Shown here: piece after piece, positions 1-8,532 of the stretch
Position numbering within the stretch: position 1 is the first letter of the stretch
Layout of the letters: each line of letters begins with the position of its first letter
DNA from: an uncultured Prevotella sp.
Lineage (GTDB): Bacteria > Bacteroidota > Bacteroidia > Bacteroidales > Bacteroidaceae
Assembly (NCBI GenBank): GCA_937898715.1
Contig: CALEKA010000054.1
Location: 1-55,680, forward strand
Length of the DNA stretch: 55,680 nucleotides
Direction: 5' to 3'
Made by a program: the position numbers and the translations under genes
Notes under the pieces: generated by a model
Seen by the model: the letters and a program-made list of their open reading frames with translations, nothing else
Told to the model about the DNA's origin: nothing
The model's database searches: none

Positions 1-440
1 AGGACTACTTGACTAGGCTTTTACAGACGAACGCATTTTGATGCGTCTGCCCTGTCACCAAGAACAGACGGGAAGACCAACGTTTAAGCATGATAACCAA
101 CACATTCCGTGAAGAGTATAAACCATCGTGCGCGTTCGTCCGTCCGCAAGGAAAAAATCAGCGTACGCACACAAGGGAAAAACAATCGTCAACGCTTCCT
201 CGCATCGGCGTCTACAAGCGGGTAAGGGCCTTTTCAGCCGATACTGGGGGCGACGCGTCCTCGCGTCGGCGTGAGATAAAAAGTATCCTTTCTCTATTTC
301 TCTGCGTGATTTACGCCGACGCGAGGACGCGTCGCCCCCAGTAGGCTCTGAGTAGACTTCTTACACGTGGGGGAAACGCGTCGCCCAGAGAACTGGCTTG
401 GTAGTCTTGTTTAATAGATACAGGTGAATATAAACACAAT
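1..440. other. Non-coding region downstream of the men operon
   Basis: No credible gene is visible here. A frame at 90-344 has no recognisable protein features and runs through the palindrome at 243-342. The stretch holds a small hairpin at about 31-46 (ACGCAT/ATGCGT), the large GC-rich inverted repeat listed separately, and a partial copy of the same GC-rich motif near 364-396. Confidence 0.6.
243..342. repeat. GC-rich perfect inverted repeat (30-bp arms)
   Basis: The arms 243-272 and 313-342 are perfect reverse complements, separated by a 40-bp AT-rich spacer. The core reads GGGCGACGCGTCCTCGCGTC. Related palindromes or half-palindromes occur at 38441-38561, 51341-51372 and 52657-52764, so this belongs to a dispersed intergenic family. 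Confidence 0.9.
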
Positions 441-482
441 AAAAAGTAGCTACTCTCTCAACGGAAAGAGTAGCTACTTTTT
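441..482 (-). terminator. Intrinsic terminator of the men operon
   Basis: The hairpin has perfect arms AAAAAGTAGCTACTCT / AGAGTAGCTACTTTTT and a short loop. It lies about 30 nt past the menCE stop codon. The A and T runs on both sides would let it work in either direction. Confidence 0.85.
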
Positions 483-512
483 AGTGCGTTTGTAGGAAGA
501 AATAATAGAATC

Positions 513-2573
513 TTACTCTCTATTCATCATCTTCGCAGCCAATTTCTTGGCTTGTGCGCGAGCGGGCTTGCCCGTTTCGGTCAAGGGAAGATGGCTGACG
601 CGGAAGAAGTGACGAGGCACTTCGTATTTGCTCAACACGCGACGACAGAGTGCTTCCATCTCTTCGGCTATTTCCGTTTCCGATTCATAGAGCAGCGTGA
701 GGGCTTCGCCAAGGCTGGCATCGGGTACGGAGGTGATCTGTATCGAAGTGTTGGTATGCTGAGCGAGCGCACTCTCGAGTTCTTCGATGTGCATCTTGAT
801 ACCACCCGAACAGATCACATTGTCCTTACGGCCAATGATGCGGAATAGTCCGTTGGGAAGCAGTTCTGCCACGTCGTTGGTCACTAAGCGCTCAGGGTTG
901 ACTCTCGGGGCATAGATCTCCAAAGTGCCTTCGTCGGAAAGCGATACTTCTACCCCCGTGAGAGGCGTATAGTAATCGGAGGCAGAAGGCCCATTGAGGC
1001 GGCGCAGGGCAATGTGGGAGAGAGTCTCTGTCATGCCGTAGGTGCTGAATACGGGGTTGGGGAATGATGCAATCTCTTTGGCCAGCTCCGCAGAGATGGC
1101 TCCTCCGCCAATGATGAGGCAGAGCGTGCGGCGCAGCAGACTTCGTTCGTGGGGCACTTTTAGCGATTCGAATACCTGCATCGGAGTGAGCGCAGCGAAG
1201 TCGGGGGCTTGGTGGAGGTGGGCAAATGGATGCGACGTGGGGGCAACAGGAACTAACGTGAGTTGACCTGCCAGAGTGCGAACGAGCATCATCTGTCCGG
1301 CAATGTACTTGAGCGGCATGCAGAGCAAGGCGGAATTGCCTTCTTGCAGTCCGAGAGCCTGAAGCGTGGCCATGGCACTGTCCCACATGCGCACCTTCTC
1401 TACATGCATCTCTTTGGGCTTCCCTGTACTGCCCGAGGTGTGTACTGTCATGGTGGGTACGGGCTGTTTCCACCTTTCCTTGAAGTCTTCTATCTCTTGT
1501 AGAAAGGCGCGCTGCTTCGGAGATCCATACCAAAGGCAATCTCCTTCGATGTGGAGCGGTGCCTCTTGGAAGTTTTCTGCAAAGAGTTGTCCTGTACCCA
1601 GTCCTTGTGGCATGGTGGTATCGGGATCGATTGCAGCACACCACTGTGCGATAGCATTGAGCCCCACATTGCTTTCGAGTGCGGATGTGGTCCAATAACC
1701 TATGCCGCGATCTTTGGCCAGCGACATCCATTCGCCTGCCCCCGTGAAAGCACCATGAAGTGAGGGCTTCAGCACAATGTATTGCGGATGGATGGTGTCG
1801 AGGAGCTCAATCTTCTGCTTATAATCGTTCACGCCGATGAGTTCTTCGTCGAGTGCGATGGGGAGCGGTGTGTTGGCACAGAGACGAGCCATCTCTTCCC
1901 ATTGGTGCTGACGAATGGGCTGCTCTATGCTGTGTATGTCGTAGCGAGCCAACTCTTCAAGTCGTTGGGGAGCCTCTTCGGGAGTGAAGCCTCCATTCGC
2001 ATCGACGCGCAGTTCTACTGTATCAGCACTGAAGCGAGCACGAAGTTGGCGGATAAGGTTGAGTTCACTCTCAAAGTCGATGGCGCCAATCTTGAGTTTT
2101 ACGCAACGAAAGCCCTTGTCGAGCTTCTCCTCCATGCGTTGGCACATCTCTTCGTAACTCCCCATCCACACAAGTCCATTGATGGGAATGCCTCGTTGCC
2201 CCTGTGTGAAGGCAGAGGGGAATAACTTTAGATAATCACCTGCCAACGATCCTGCTGCCGAACGGAAAGCTGATTGTAGACCAAAGAGAATGGAGGGATA
2301 GGGACGTAGCTTCTCGGAGTTGAGATTCTGCGTCTCTTCCACTTCGGCACAGATCTGTCGGAGCCGTTGTTCGTAGTGCTCATCGTAGTCGCAACTGAGG
2401 TCGTAGAGCGGTGCGCACTCGCCGAGACCCGTAAAGCGGATTTGCGGATCGGTGGAAGAAAGGACTATGTACCATACCTTGCGTGTGGTGTAAACGCCGC
2501 GCGAAGTGCCTGCGGGCTGCTTAAACACGAGTTCGCGTGGTATGACTCTAAGTTTGAAAGGAAGAAAATGCAT
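513..2573 (-). CDS. menC-menE: Fused o-succinylbenzoate synthase / o-succinylbenzoate-CoA ligase
   Basis: This 686-residue protein joins two consecutive steps of menaquinone synthesis. Residues 1-345 are an enolase-superfamily OSB synthase: the K159-L-K161 pair, metal ligands near D191, E217 and D242, and K269 in VLKPSLHG are visible. Residues 370-686 are an AMP-forming acyl-CoA synthetase: P-loop TSGSTGKPKE (379-388), TYGMTET (511-517), GRKDN (581-585) and the C-terminal catalytic Lys in TETGKP (K669). The frame is open across the junction with no stop. Its ATG overlaps the menB stop (TAATG), so translation is probably coupled. The ligase half is short (about 315 residues) but keeps all core motifs. 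The two activities are usually separate proteins. Confidence 0.93.
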   Translation of the reverse strand: MHFLPFKLRVIPRELVFKQPAGTSRGVYTTRKVWYIVLSSTDPQIRFTGLGECAPLYDLSCDYDEHYEQRLRQICAEVEETQNLNSEKLRPYPSILFGLQSAFRSAAGSLAGDYLKLFPSAFTQGQRGIPINGLVWMGSYEEMCQRMEEKLDKGFRCVKLKIGAIDFESELNLIRQLRARFSADTVELRVDANGGFTPEEAPQRLEELARYDIHSIEQPIRQHQWEEMARLCANTPLPIALDEELIGVNDYKQKIELLDTIHPQYIVLKPSLHGAFTGAGEWMSLAKDRGIGYWTTSALESNVGLNAIAQWCAAIDPDTTMPQGLGTGQLFAENFQEAPLHIEGDCLWYGSPKQRAFLQEIEDFKERWKQPVPTMTVHTSGSTGKPKEMHVEKVRMWDSAMATLQALGLQEGNSALLCMPLKYIAGQMMLVRTLAGQLTLVPVAPTSHPFAHLHQAPDFAALTPMQVFESLKVPHERSLLRRTLCLIIGGGAISAELAKEIASFPNPVFSTYGMTETLSHIALRRLNGPSASDYYTPLTGVEVSLSDEGTLEIYAPRVNPERLVTNDVAELLPNGLFRIIGRKDNVICSGGIKMHIEELESALAQHTNTSIQITSVPDASLGEALTLLYESETEIAEEMEALCRRVLSKYEVPRHFFRVSHLPLTETGKPARAQAKKLAAKMMNRE

Positions 2574-3388
2574 TAGGGCAGTTTAGGATATTTCTTAAAG
2601 TTGGGCTTGCGCTTTTCGAGGAAGGCACGGCCGCCCTCTTGTGCTTCGTCGAGCATGTAGTAGAGCATGGTGGCATCGCCAGCGAGCTCTTGTATGCCCG
2701 CCTGTCCATCGAGCTCAGCGTTGAGGCCCGCCTTGATCATGCGCAGAGCAAGCGGAGAGCGCTCCATCATGGTCTCTGCCCATTCTACTACCTCGTCTTC
2801 CAGACGATCGAAGGGCACCACCTTGTTGACCATGCCCATGCGCTCTGCTTCGGCAGCCGTATACTGTCGACACATAAACCATATCTCGCGAGCCTTCTTC
2901 TGACCCACGATGCGAGCTAAATAAGATGCACCGAATCCAGCATCAAACGAACCCACCTTGGGACCTGTCTGACCGAAGATGGCATTCTCTGAAGCAATGG
3001 TGAGGTCGCACATCAGGTGGAGTACGTGACCGCCACCGATAGCGTAACCATTGACCATGGCTATGACAGGCTTGGGGAGCGAACGGATCTGCTTCTGCAC
3101 ATCGAGCACGTTGAGGCGAGGAACACCGTCGCCACCAACGTAGCCTCCGCGTCCTTTCACGTGCATATCGCCACCCGAACAAAAAGCCTTGTCGCCAGCG
3201 CCAGTGAGCACCACTACGCAGACATCCTGCGATTCACGACAATAGCGAAGTGCATCGCCTATTTCGGCCACGGTGAGCGGAGTGAAAGCGTTGCGATAAC
3301 GCGGACGATTGATAGTGATACGGGCTATGCCGTTGTAGAAGTCAAAGAGTATTTCCTTGTATTCCTTGATTGGAGTCCAATTTCTCAT
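2573..3388 (-). CDS. menB: 1,4-dihydroxy-2-naphthoyl-CoA synthase
   Basis: A crotonase-fold enzyme of 271 residues that cyclises o-succinylbenzoyl-CoA to 1,4-dihydroxy-2-naphthoyl-CoA. Visible family features are the oxyanion-hole segments AFCSGGDM and YAIGGGHVL, the segment FGQTGPKVGSFDAG typical of MenB, and the C-terminal FLEKRKPNF. Length is normal. It lies 49 nt after menD and overlaps menCE by one base, so it is mid-operon. Its substrate is made by the MenE half of the next gene. Confidence 0.96.
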   Translation of the reverse strand: MRNWTPIKEYKEILFDFYNGIARITINRPRYRNAFTPLTVAEIGDALRYCRESQDVCVVVLTGAGDKAFCSGGDMHVKGRGGYVGGDGVPRLNVLDVQKQIRSLPKPVIAMVNGYAIGGGHVLHLMCDLTIASENAIFGQTGPKVGSFDAGFGASYLARIVGQKKAREIWFMCRQYTAAEAERMGMVNKVVPFDRLEDEVVEWAETMMERSPLALRMIKAGLNAELDGQAGIQELAGDATMLYYMLDEAQEGGRAFLEKRKPNFKKYPKLP

Positions 3389-3437
3389 ATATATAATGTA
3401 TAGGTGTGGGTTGAATGAATGATTCTTTGTGTGGTGG

Positions 3438-5063
3438 TTAGCCTTCTTCGAGCACTACTTCTAAGAGTTGCGCGCTATCGCTTGGAGCCAACCATTGATG
3501 AATGATAGTGGGAAGTTCGTCACAAGAGCAAGCTTGATGATAGCCCAAGTGAAACGATTCAGCAATGCCTTTAGCGGTGAAATGCTGATTGCCAGCAGCG
3601 ACGTATTCTGTGCAAGCAGGCGATTGGCTGAGGCCAGGCAAACGATCGAATATGCCGCCATGACCATTGTTGAGGAGCAGTATGCGCAACCCATTGGGCA
3701 AATGAGTATTCCACAATGCATTGACATCGTAGAAGAAACTCAAGTCGCCAATAATCAGAATGTTGAGTCCCCACATCTGCATGGCATAGCCTACTGCAGT
3801 AGATAGGGAACCCTCTATGCCATTGGTGCCACGATTGCACAGGATGGGACAGCTCCCGCCTTCGAAGTATTCACCTGCTACGCGCACAGCGCTGCTATTA
3901 GCAAGATGAAGTGTGAAGGGGGCGGTACAATTTGTCAATGCTTCGTGAAGCGCATGCATGGTGAAGTGCATGGTCAGAGAGTCCGCTTTATAGGGTCTTT
4001 GCTCTGATAACTCAGCCCAAGCATTGTCAAGCTTTTGGGCAGCTTCTGTTACTCCTCGGTGGAAGTGGGGAAGAACCTCTGCGAGCTGCTTGAGTGATTC
4101 GCGGAGAGAGGCTTGTATCTGTAAGTGGAGATGGTCGAATGTGTCGGCAATAGAGTCTTCTTCTGTAATACGCACCACGCGGCAGTCTTGGCTCTGACGA
4201 AGTGCAGACTTGAATGCCTTGTGTACGAAGTTTCCACCAATCTGTACCACTACGTCGGGCACTATCGATGCGTCGGTCTGTACCATGCGGTCGAAAGCAT
4301 TCATGCGGAAGTTTCCTTCCACGTCGGAGATGACTTCGGGCAGAACGAGCAATTGATGTTGCTGAGCAAGGTCGTCAATCTCCTTACGCAGGTCGCCACG
4401 TTCGTATTGCCCAATCAGAAGCACGGGAAGTCGTGCCTCGGAGATGAGCTGTATGACATCTTGGGGTAAGGGATTGCATGGTGAAGGATGTACCAATGTA
4501 ATCTTTCGCTCTTCAGGAAGAATAGGCGTGGTGAAAGAAAACATGGGTTCTTCGATCGATACGTTGAGGTGAGCGGGTCGTCCTCCTTGATTCTTCAAGG
4601 AGATTATGGCCTCATTGATGCGACGATTGTTGACGCGCCGTGAGGCTTCGTCAGTGACCGGGTCAATCTGAAAGGTGGAGCAATAAGGCTGCAAGGCACC
4701 CACTTGGGGAAGCGTCTGACCATCGAGCTGTCCGAGCATGCGCTGAGGACGATCTGCAGAGATGACAAGGATTGGCAGGTGACGATAGTAGGCTTCTGCT
4801 ACAGCGGGAATGCAGTTGAGCAGTGCACTGCCCGATGTGACACACACCGCTACGGGTTCTTGAAGTGCCAGACTCATGCCCAAAGCTACGAAAGCAGCGC
4901 TTCGCTCATCGGTGACGGGGTGAAGTTTGATCTGATGGCTCACTTCATTGAGATTGTGCACAATGGTAGCATTGCGTGAGCCCGGACAGACTACAACGTG
5001 ATGAAAGTCGTGGGCGAGAAGAAGCGAGGTGAGTTGGTTTACCTGATGGGTGTCGCAGAACAT
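3438..5063 (-). CDS. menD: 2-succinyl-5-enolpyruvyl-6-hydroxy-3-cyclohexene-1-carboxylate synthase
   Basis: A ThDP-dependent enzyme of 541 residues that condenses isochorismate with 2-oxoglutarate. The N-terminal segment VVVCPGSRNATI, ERSAAFVALGMSLA with the ThDP-activating Glu, and the C-terminal ThDP/Mg site beginning IGDLSFFYDVNALWN are all visible. The frame is open 45 nt further upstream, but the start at 5063 (MFCDTHQVNQL) is chosen because family similarity begins there. A 120-nt gap to menF holds no gene. Confidence 0.95.
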   Translation of the reverse strand: MFCDTHQVNQLTSLLLAHDFHHVVVCPGSRNATIVHNLNEVSHQIKLHPVTDERSAAFVALGMSLALQEPVAVCVTSGSALLNCIPAVAEAYYRHLPILVISADRPQRMLGQLDGQTLPQVGALQPYCSTFQIDPVTDEASRRVNNRRINEAIISLKNQGGRPAHLNVSIEEPMFSFTTPILPEERKITLVHPSPCNPLPQDVIQLISEARLPVLLIGQYERGDLRKEIDDLAQQHQLLVLPEVISDVEGNFRMNAFDRMVQTDASIVPDVVVQIGGNFVHKAFKSALRQSQDCRVVRITEEDSIADTFDHLHLQIQASLRESLKQLAEVLPHFHRGVTEAAQKLDNAWAELSEQRPYKADSLTMHFTMHALHEALTNCTAPFTLHLANSSAVRVAGEYFEGGSCPILCNRGTNGIEGSLSTAVGYAMQMWGLNILIIGDLSFFYDVNALWNTHLPNGLRILLLNNGHGGIFDRLPGLSQSPACTEYVAAGNQHFTAKGIAESFHLGYHQACSCDELPTIIHQWLAPSDSAQLLEVVLEEG

Positions 5064-5182
5064 AGAGTCGGATAGAGTTTTTCTTCTATTATATAAATAG
5101 GTGTGCAAAGGGGGGAAAGTGCAGATGTTCCTTCCTTAAAGGCGCATCGTGGCTGATCGGGCGGTGCCTTGTGAATGCACGC

Positions 5183-6220
5183 TTACAATAACTGCTTCAT
5201 CGTCTGCATCTTTCTCACGGTCTCGTCCCATTCTTCACGTTCCTGGCTGTCGGGCATAATGCCGCCACCAGCATAGAGTGTAGCAGAAGTGGGGGTGAGG
5301 CTCATGCAACGCAGAGATACGTAGAGGTGGGTTTCGCCTTGCAGAAGTAGCGGACCGCTAAACCCTGCGTAGTATTGGCGAGATGCAACTTCATACTTCA
5401 AGATAGCCTGCATCGCTTCTTCGCGCGGAAAGCCACATACGGCCGGGGTGGGGTGAAGATGCTGCAAGATGCGAAGCACGTGATGGGATGAAGGCAATTG
5501 AAACGAGAAGTCGGTGCAGAGATGCTGAATGTTGCCAGATGGCAAGGTGTAAGCCTCGGAGCATGCGATCTCTGACGTAACGGCAGACAATTCGTGGTGA
5601 ATAAAACGCGCTACAATGGCTTGCTCCTCCCGATTCTTGTCGTTCCATACCGCAGTCTCACCTTCTATATAAGGAAGCGTCCCTGCCAGAGCTACCGTGT
5701 GCCACCGATGGTGGGTATATTCGAGTAAAGGCTCGGGAGTAGCCACAAGCCAAGTGCCCGTCTGGGGCGTGTGCCATAGAGCAACGTAACTATTGGGGCG
5801 ACAGAGACAGGCACGAAAGAAAAGCTGTTCGACATCGGCTGCAGAGACTCCTGTGCAATGAAGCTGACGGGCTAACACCACCTTCTCCAATCTGCCACAA
5901 GAAAGCATATGATGGAGCGCTTGAAACGATTGTGCATATTCGCGGCGCACTTCAGTCTCATTGTTGGCGAAGGAGGAAGCGTGGAATGAATGGGGTAGGG
6001 GAACCTCTGCTTGGCTCATAGTATCGGGCTCTATCCACACAATAGGTGTATGGGCGTCAGCACAGAAAGGATGAATCAAGTATCCTCCCGTAAGTGGCAC
6101 TTCGCTTAGTGAAGAAAAAGTATGTGGCGAAAGCTGTTTCTCAATTCGTGTGAAGGACTGGCTGTGGGGCAAGCGGTAGAGTACGAAGGCGCAGGGCTGA
6201 GAGGCTTTCGCTGCGGTCAT
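5183..6220 (-). CDS. menF: Isochorismate synthase
   Basis: A chorismate-utilising enzyme of 345 residues that converts chorismate to isochorismate, the entry step of the pathway. The conserved C-terminal half is clear: ALAGTLP, NREEQAIVARFI, then FSGPLLL and YAGGGIMPDSQEREEWDET. The start at 6220 is preferred over an in-frame ATG at 6247 because it makes an ATGA overlap with the mazG stop, typical of coupled translation. With menD, menB and menCE it covers chorismate to dihydroxynaphthoyl-CoA; menH and menA are not in the window. Confidence 0.93.
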   Translation of the reverse strand: MTAAKASQPCAFVLYRLPHSQSFTRIEKQLSPHTFSSLSEVPLTGGYLIHPFCADAHTPIVWIEPDTMSQAEVPLPHSFHASSFANNETEVRREYAQSFQALHHMLSCGRLEKVVLARQLHCTGVSAADVEQLFFRACLCRPNSYVALWHTPQTGTWLVATPEPLLEYTHHRWHTVALAGTLPYIEGETAVWNDKNREEQAIVARFIHHELSAVTSEIACSEAYTLPSGNIQHLCTDFSFQLPSSHHVLRILQHLHPTPAVCGFPREEAMQAILKYEVASRQYYAGFSGPLLLQGETHLYVSLRCMSLTPTSATLYAGGGIMPDSQEREEWDETVRKMQTMKQLL

Positions 6221-7059
6221 CCCTCCTGCTGTTTGGCTTCGTTCCATATTTTGTCCATCTCTTCGAGAGTCATGTCGGTGAGCTGACGACCTTGCTTGAG
6301 TGTGTGTTGCTCGAGATAATTGAAGCGGCGGATAAATTTCTGATTCGTGTGTTCCAGAGCATTGTCGGGATTGATCTTATAAAGGCGAGCCGCATTGATG
6401 AGGCTGAACATGACGTCGCCAAACTCCGCTTCGGCTTTAGCCTTGTCCATATGTTCTACCTCGGCTTCGAACTCAGAGATCTCTTCTTTTACTTTGTCCC
6501 ACACCTGCGAGCGTTCTTCCCAATCGAAGCCTACATTGCGTGCCTTGTCCTGGATGCGATAAGCCTTGATGAGCGAGGGTAGGGCGGAGGGCACACCAGC
6601 AAGAACTGTCTTGTTGCCATCCTTCTCCTTCTGCTTGAGCTGTTCCCACTGCTCGCTGACTTGCTGAGCATTTTCTACGTGAGATTCTCCTTCGTGGCCC
6701 TTTGGTGGAAATACGTGTGGGTGGCGAAAGATGAGTTTGTCGCAGAGCTGATTGCATACGTCGGCGATGTCGAAGTCTTCAGTCTCTGAGCCTATCTTGG
6801 CGTAGAAGCATACGTGGAGCAATACGTCGCCCAGCTCCTTGCAGATGTTCTTCTTATCGTCCTTCATGAGGGCATCGCAGAGTTCATAAGTCTCTTCGAT
6901 GGTGTTGGGGCGCAGACTCTCGTTGGTCTGCTTTTTATCCCACGGACACTTCACGCGTAGCTCGTCGAGTACATCGAGCAGACGGCCAAAGGCCTGCAAT
7001 TTCTCTTCGCGTGAGTGAGTTCCTTGTATGTCGGTAGTCATATTGTTGAGGTAGTTCAT
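6217..7059 (-). CDS. mazG: Nucleoside triphosphate pyrophosphohydrolase MazG
   Basis: 280 residues with two tandem MazG all-alpha modules. The first has CPWDKKQTNESLRPNTIEE and KELGDVLLHV, with the acidic metal-binding helices. The second has KEEISEFEAEV and EFGDVMFSLINAARL. The family hydrolyses (d)NTPs to the monophosphate and pyrophosphate, as house-cleaning. It is first in the operon and overlaps menF by 4 nt. Nothing suggests a metabolic link to menaquinone, so co-transcription is probably just gene order. Confidence 0.93.
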   Translation of the reverse strand: MNYLNNMTTDIQGTHSREEKLQAFGRLLDVLDELRVKCPWDKKQTNESLRPNTIEETYELCDALMKDDKKNICKELGDVLLHVCFYAKIGSETEDFDIADVCNQLCDKLIFRHPHVFPPKGHEGESHVENAQQVSEQWEQLKQKEKDGNKTVLAGVPSALPSLIKAYRIQDKARNVGFDWEERSQVWDKVKEEISEFEAEVEHMDKAKAEAEFGDVMFSLINAARLYKINPDNALEHTNQKFIRRFNYLEQHTLKQGRQLTDMTLEEMDKIWNEAKQQEG

Positions 7060-7127
7060 GTTCGTATTCTTGACAGCATGAAAGCTATGGTGAGGAATAC
7101 GAAGGAGTAACTTGTTAATTTATTACG

Positions 7128-7135
7128 CAAAATTA
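7128..7135 (-). promoter_or_regulatory. Possible -7 element for the mazG-men operon
   Basis: The minus strand reads TAATTTTG, matching TAnnTTTG, about 70 nt upstream of mazG. No good TTG lies 19-20 bp further upstream, so the call is weak. Confidence 0.4.
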
Positions 7136-7156
7136 CACTTTTTCTGCCGAAATATG

Positions 7157-7164
7157 TACTTTTG
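7157..7164 (+). promoter_or_regulatory. Possible -7 element for rnz
   Basis: TACTTTTG lies only 4 nt before the rnz ATG. If it is used, transcription would begin at or within a few bases of the start codon, giving a leaderless or nearly leaderless mRNA. The -33 element is not convincing. Confidence 0.4.
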
Positions 7165-7168
7165 TAAT

Positions 7169-8086
7169 ATGGAAAAGTTCGACGTACATATATTGGGATG
7201 TGGTAGTGCGTTGCCTACGTTGCGCCATTGGCCCTCATCGCAATTGATCAATCTGCGCGAAAAGCTCTTTATGATCGATTGCGGAGAAGGAGCACAGGTG
7301 CAGTTCCGACGCTCACGGCAGAAGTTCTCTCGCCTGTCGCATATCTTTATATCCCATCTGCATGGCGACCATATCTTTGGTTTGATAGGTCTTCTCTCTA
7401 CGCTGTCGTTGGCGGGGCGTACGCTCCCTATGCATCTGTATGCTCATGCCGAATTAGAGCCTTTGCTTCGAGCACAACTCAGTTTCTTCTGTAATGGGAT
7501 AGGCTTTGAAGTAGTGTTTCACGCGTTGCCTACCGACTCGGCATCCCATCTTATTTTTGAAGATCGATCGGTGGAGGTTCACTCTATTCCTCTTCGTCAT
7601 CGTGTGCCCTCGTGTGGATTTTTGTTCCGAGAGAAAGCCCCATTGCCCCATATTCGGCGTGACATGATTGACTATCTCGAGATTCCTTACTATGCTATCA
7701 ACTCCATTAAGCAAGGCGCTGATTGGACCACGGAAGACGGACGCGTGATTCCGAATGCCGACCTCGTGACTCCTGGAGATCGTGCTCGTACATATGCTTA
7801 TTGCTCCGACACGTGTTATCAACCGCAGAATATTCCTTTGCTTCGCGGTGTAGATGTGCTTTATCATGAGGCTACGTTTGGTGAGGACTATAAAGCACGT
7901 GCCATTGAGACCTTGCATTCCACCGCTCAACAAGCAGCAAAGATTGCCAAAGCTGCTGGTGTGGACCGTCTCGTGATAGGACATTTCTCGTCTCGTTATG
8001 AAGACGAATCAGTCTTGCTCCACGAAGCGCAATCTGTTTTTCCTAATACTGTGTTAGCCTCGGAAGGGCTCGTTATTCACGTTTAG
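7169..8086 (+). CDS. rnz: Ribonuclease Z (tRNA 3'-processing endonuclease)
   Basis: A metallo-beta-lactamase-fold enzyme of 305 residues that matures tRNA 3' ends. The Zn-binding motif SHLHGDH, the early LGCGSALP loop, SDTCY, HEATF and the late IGHFSSRY are visible, as in RNase Z/ElaC. The frame is open from 7112, but the start at 7169 (MEKFDVHILGCG) is chosen because the family begins there and a -7 promoter element lies inside the longer version. It is divergent from mazG and has its own terminator at 8162-8210. Confidence 0.95.
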   Translation: MEKFDVHILGCGSALPTLRHWPSSQLINLREKLFMIDCGEGAQVQFRRSRQKFSRLSHIFISHLHGDHIFGLIGLLSTLSLAGRTLPMHLYAHAELEPLLRAQLSFFCNGIGFEVVFHALPTDSASHLIFEDRSVEVHSIPLRHRVPSCGFLFREKAPLPHIRRDMIDYLEIPYYAINSIKQGADWTTEDGRVIPNADLVTPGDRARTYAYCSDTCYQPQNIPLLRGVDVLYHEATFGEDYKARAIETLHSTAQQAAKIAKAAGVDRLVIGHFSSRYEDESVLLHEAQSVFPNTVLASEGLVIHV

Positions 8087-8161
8087 AAGCAAAATGAAAC
8101 AGATTAAGTACGACGGAGAATATAGACCGAATACAGATTAATCTGTGCTGCGGACATAAAG

Positions 8162-8210
8162 AAATCTCCTTGCGTAGAGAAAACTTCAATCTATGCAAGG
8201 AGATTTTTTG
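8162..8210 (+). terminator. Intrinsic terminator after rnz
   Basis: The arms AATCTCCTTGC and GCAAGGAGATT enclose a smaller TAGAG/CTATG-like stem, followed by TTTTT. Confidence 0.85.
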
Positions 8211-8243
8211 TAAAGTATGTACAGAAAACTGCATGGAATACAA

Positions 8244-8289
8244 AAAAAATCCTCGCATACTGAAGCTTGAATCTTCAATGTGCGAGGGT
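8244..8289 (-). terminator. Intrinsic terminator of the tRNA operon
   Basis: On the minus strand CCTCGCA pairs with TGCGAGG around an inner TTGAAG/CTTCA stem, then a run of eight T. It follows tRNA-Glu directly. Confidence 0.85.
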
Positions 8290-8293
8290 TGAG

Positions 8294-8365
8294 TAGCGCC
8301 TACGGGAATCGAACCCGTATACCATGCGTGAGAGGCATGTATCCTAACCATTAGATGAAAGCGCC
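8294..8365 (-). tRNA. tRNA-Glu (anticodon CUC)
   Basis: The minus strand folds as a cloverleaf: acceptor GGCGCTT/AGGCGCT with two G-U pairs, anticodon stem CATGC/GCATG with loop CTCTCAC (anticodon CTC), and T arm ACGGG-TTCGATT-CCCGT. No CCA is encoded. It lies 7 nt downstream of tRNA-Ser in the same transcript. Confidence 0.95.
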
Positions 8366-8372
8366 ATAAGAG

Positions 8373-8460
8373 CGGAAGCTGGGGGATTCGAACCCCCGGT
8401 ACGGTAAACCCGTACGTCAGTTTAGCAAACTGGTGGTTTCAGCCACTCACCCAAACTTCC
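8373..8460 (-). tRNA. tRNA-Ser (anticodon GCU)
   Basis: An 88-nt class II tRNA with acceptor GGAAGTT/AGCTTCC, anticodon arm CAGTTTGCTAAACTG (GCT), variable-arm stem GTACGG/CCGTAC and T arm GGGGG-TTCGAAT-CCCCC. CCA is not encoded. It is the first gene of a two-tRNA operon. Confidence 0.96.
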
Positions 8461-8501
8461 TTTACCGCTCTATGCAGTAGCGTTATCTCTCAAACGCGGT
8501 G

Positions 8502-8532
8502 CAAAGGTACGACTTTTTTTCAAGTCTCCAAA
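8502..8532 (-). promoter_or_regulatory. Promoter of the tRNA-Ser/Glu operon
   Basis: The minus strand carries TTTG, a 19-bp spacer and TACCTTTG, a full match to the Bacteroidetes consensus. It sits about 40 nt before tRNA-Ser. Confidence 0.85.

Noticed and set aside
90..344. 84-codon plus-strand frame in the first 400 nt
   Set aside because: Half of it is translated palindrome (243-342), composition is Arg-rich, and no promoter or homology is apparent.
892..1731. 279-codon open frame on the minus strand inside menCE
   Set aside because: It is out of frame within a gene whose catalytic motifs are intact, and its product is Arg/His/Cys-rich without any family features.
8073..8351. 92-codon minus-strand frame downstream of the tRNAs
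   Set aside because: It overlaps tRNA-Glu and its terminator; the start of the translation is the tRNA read as protein.
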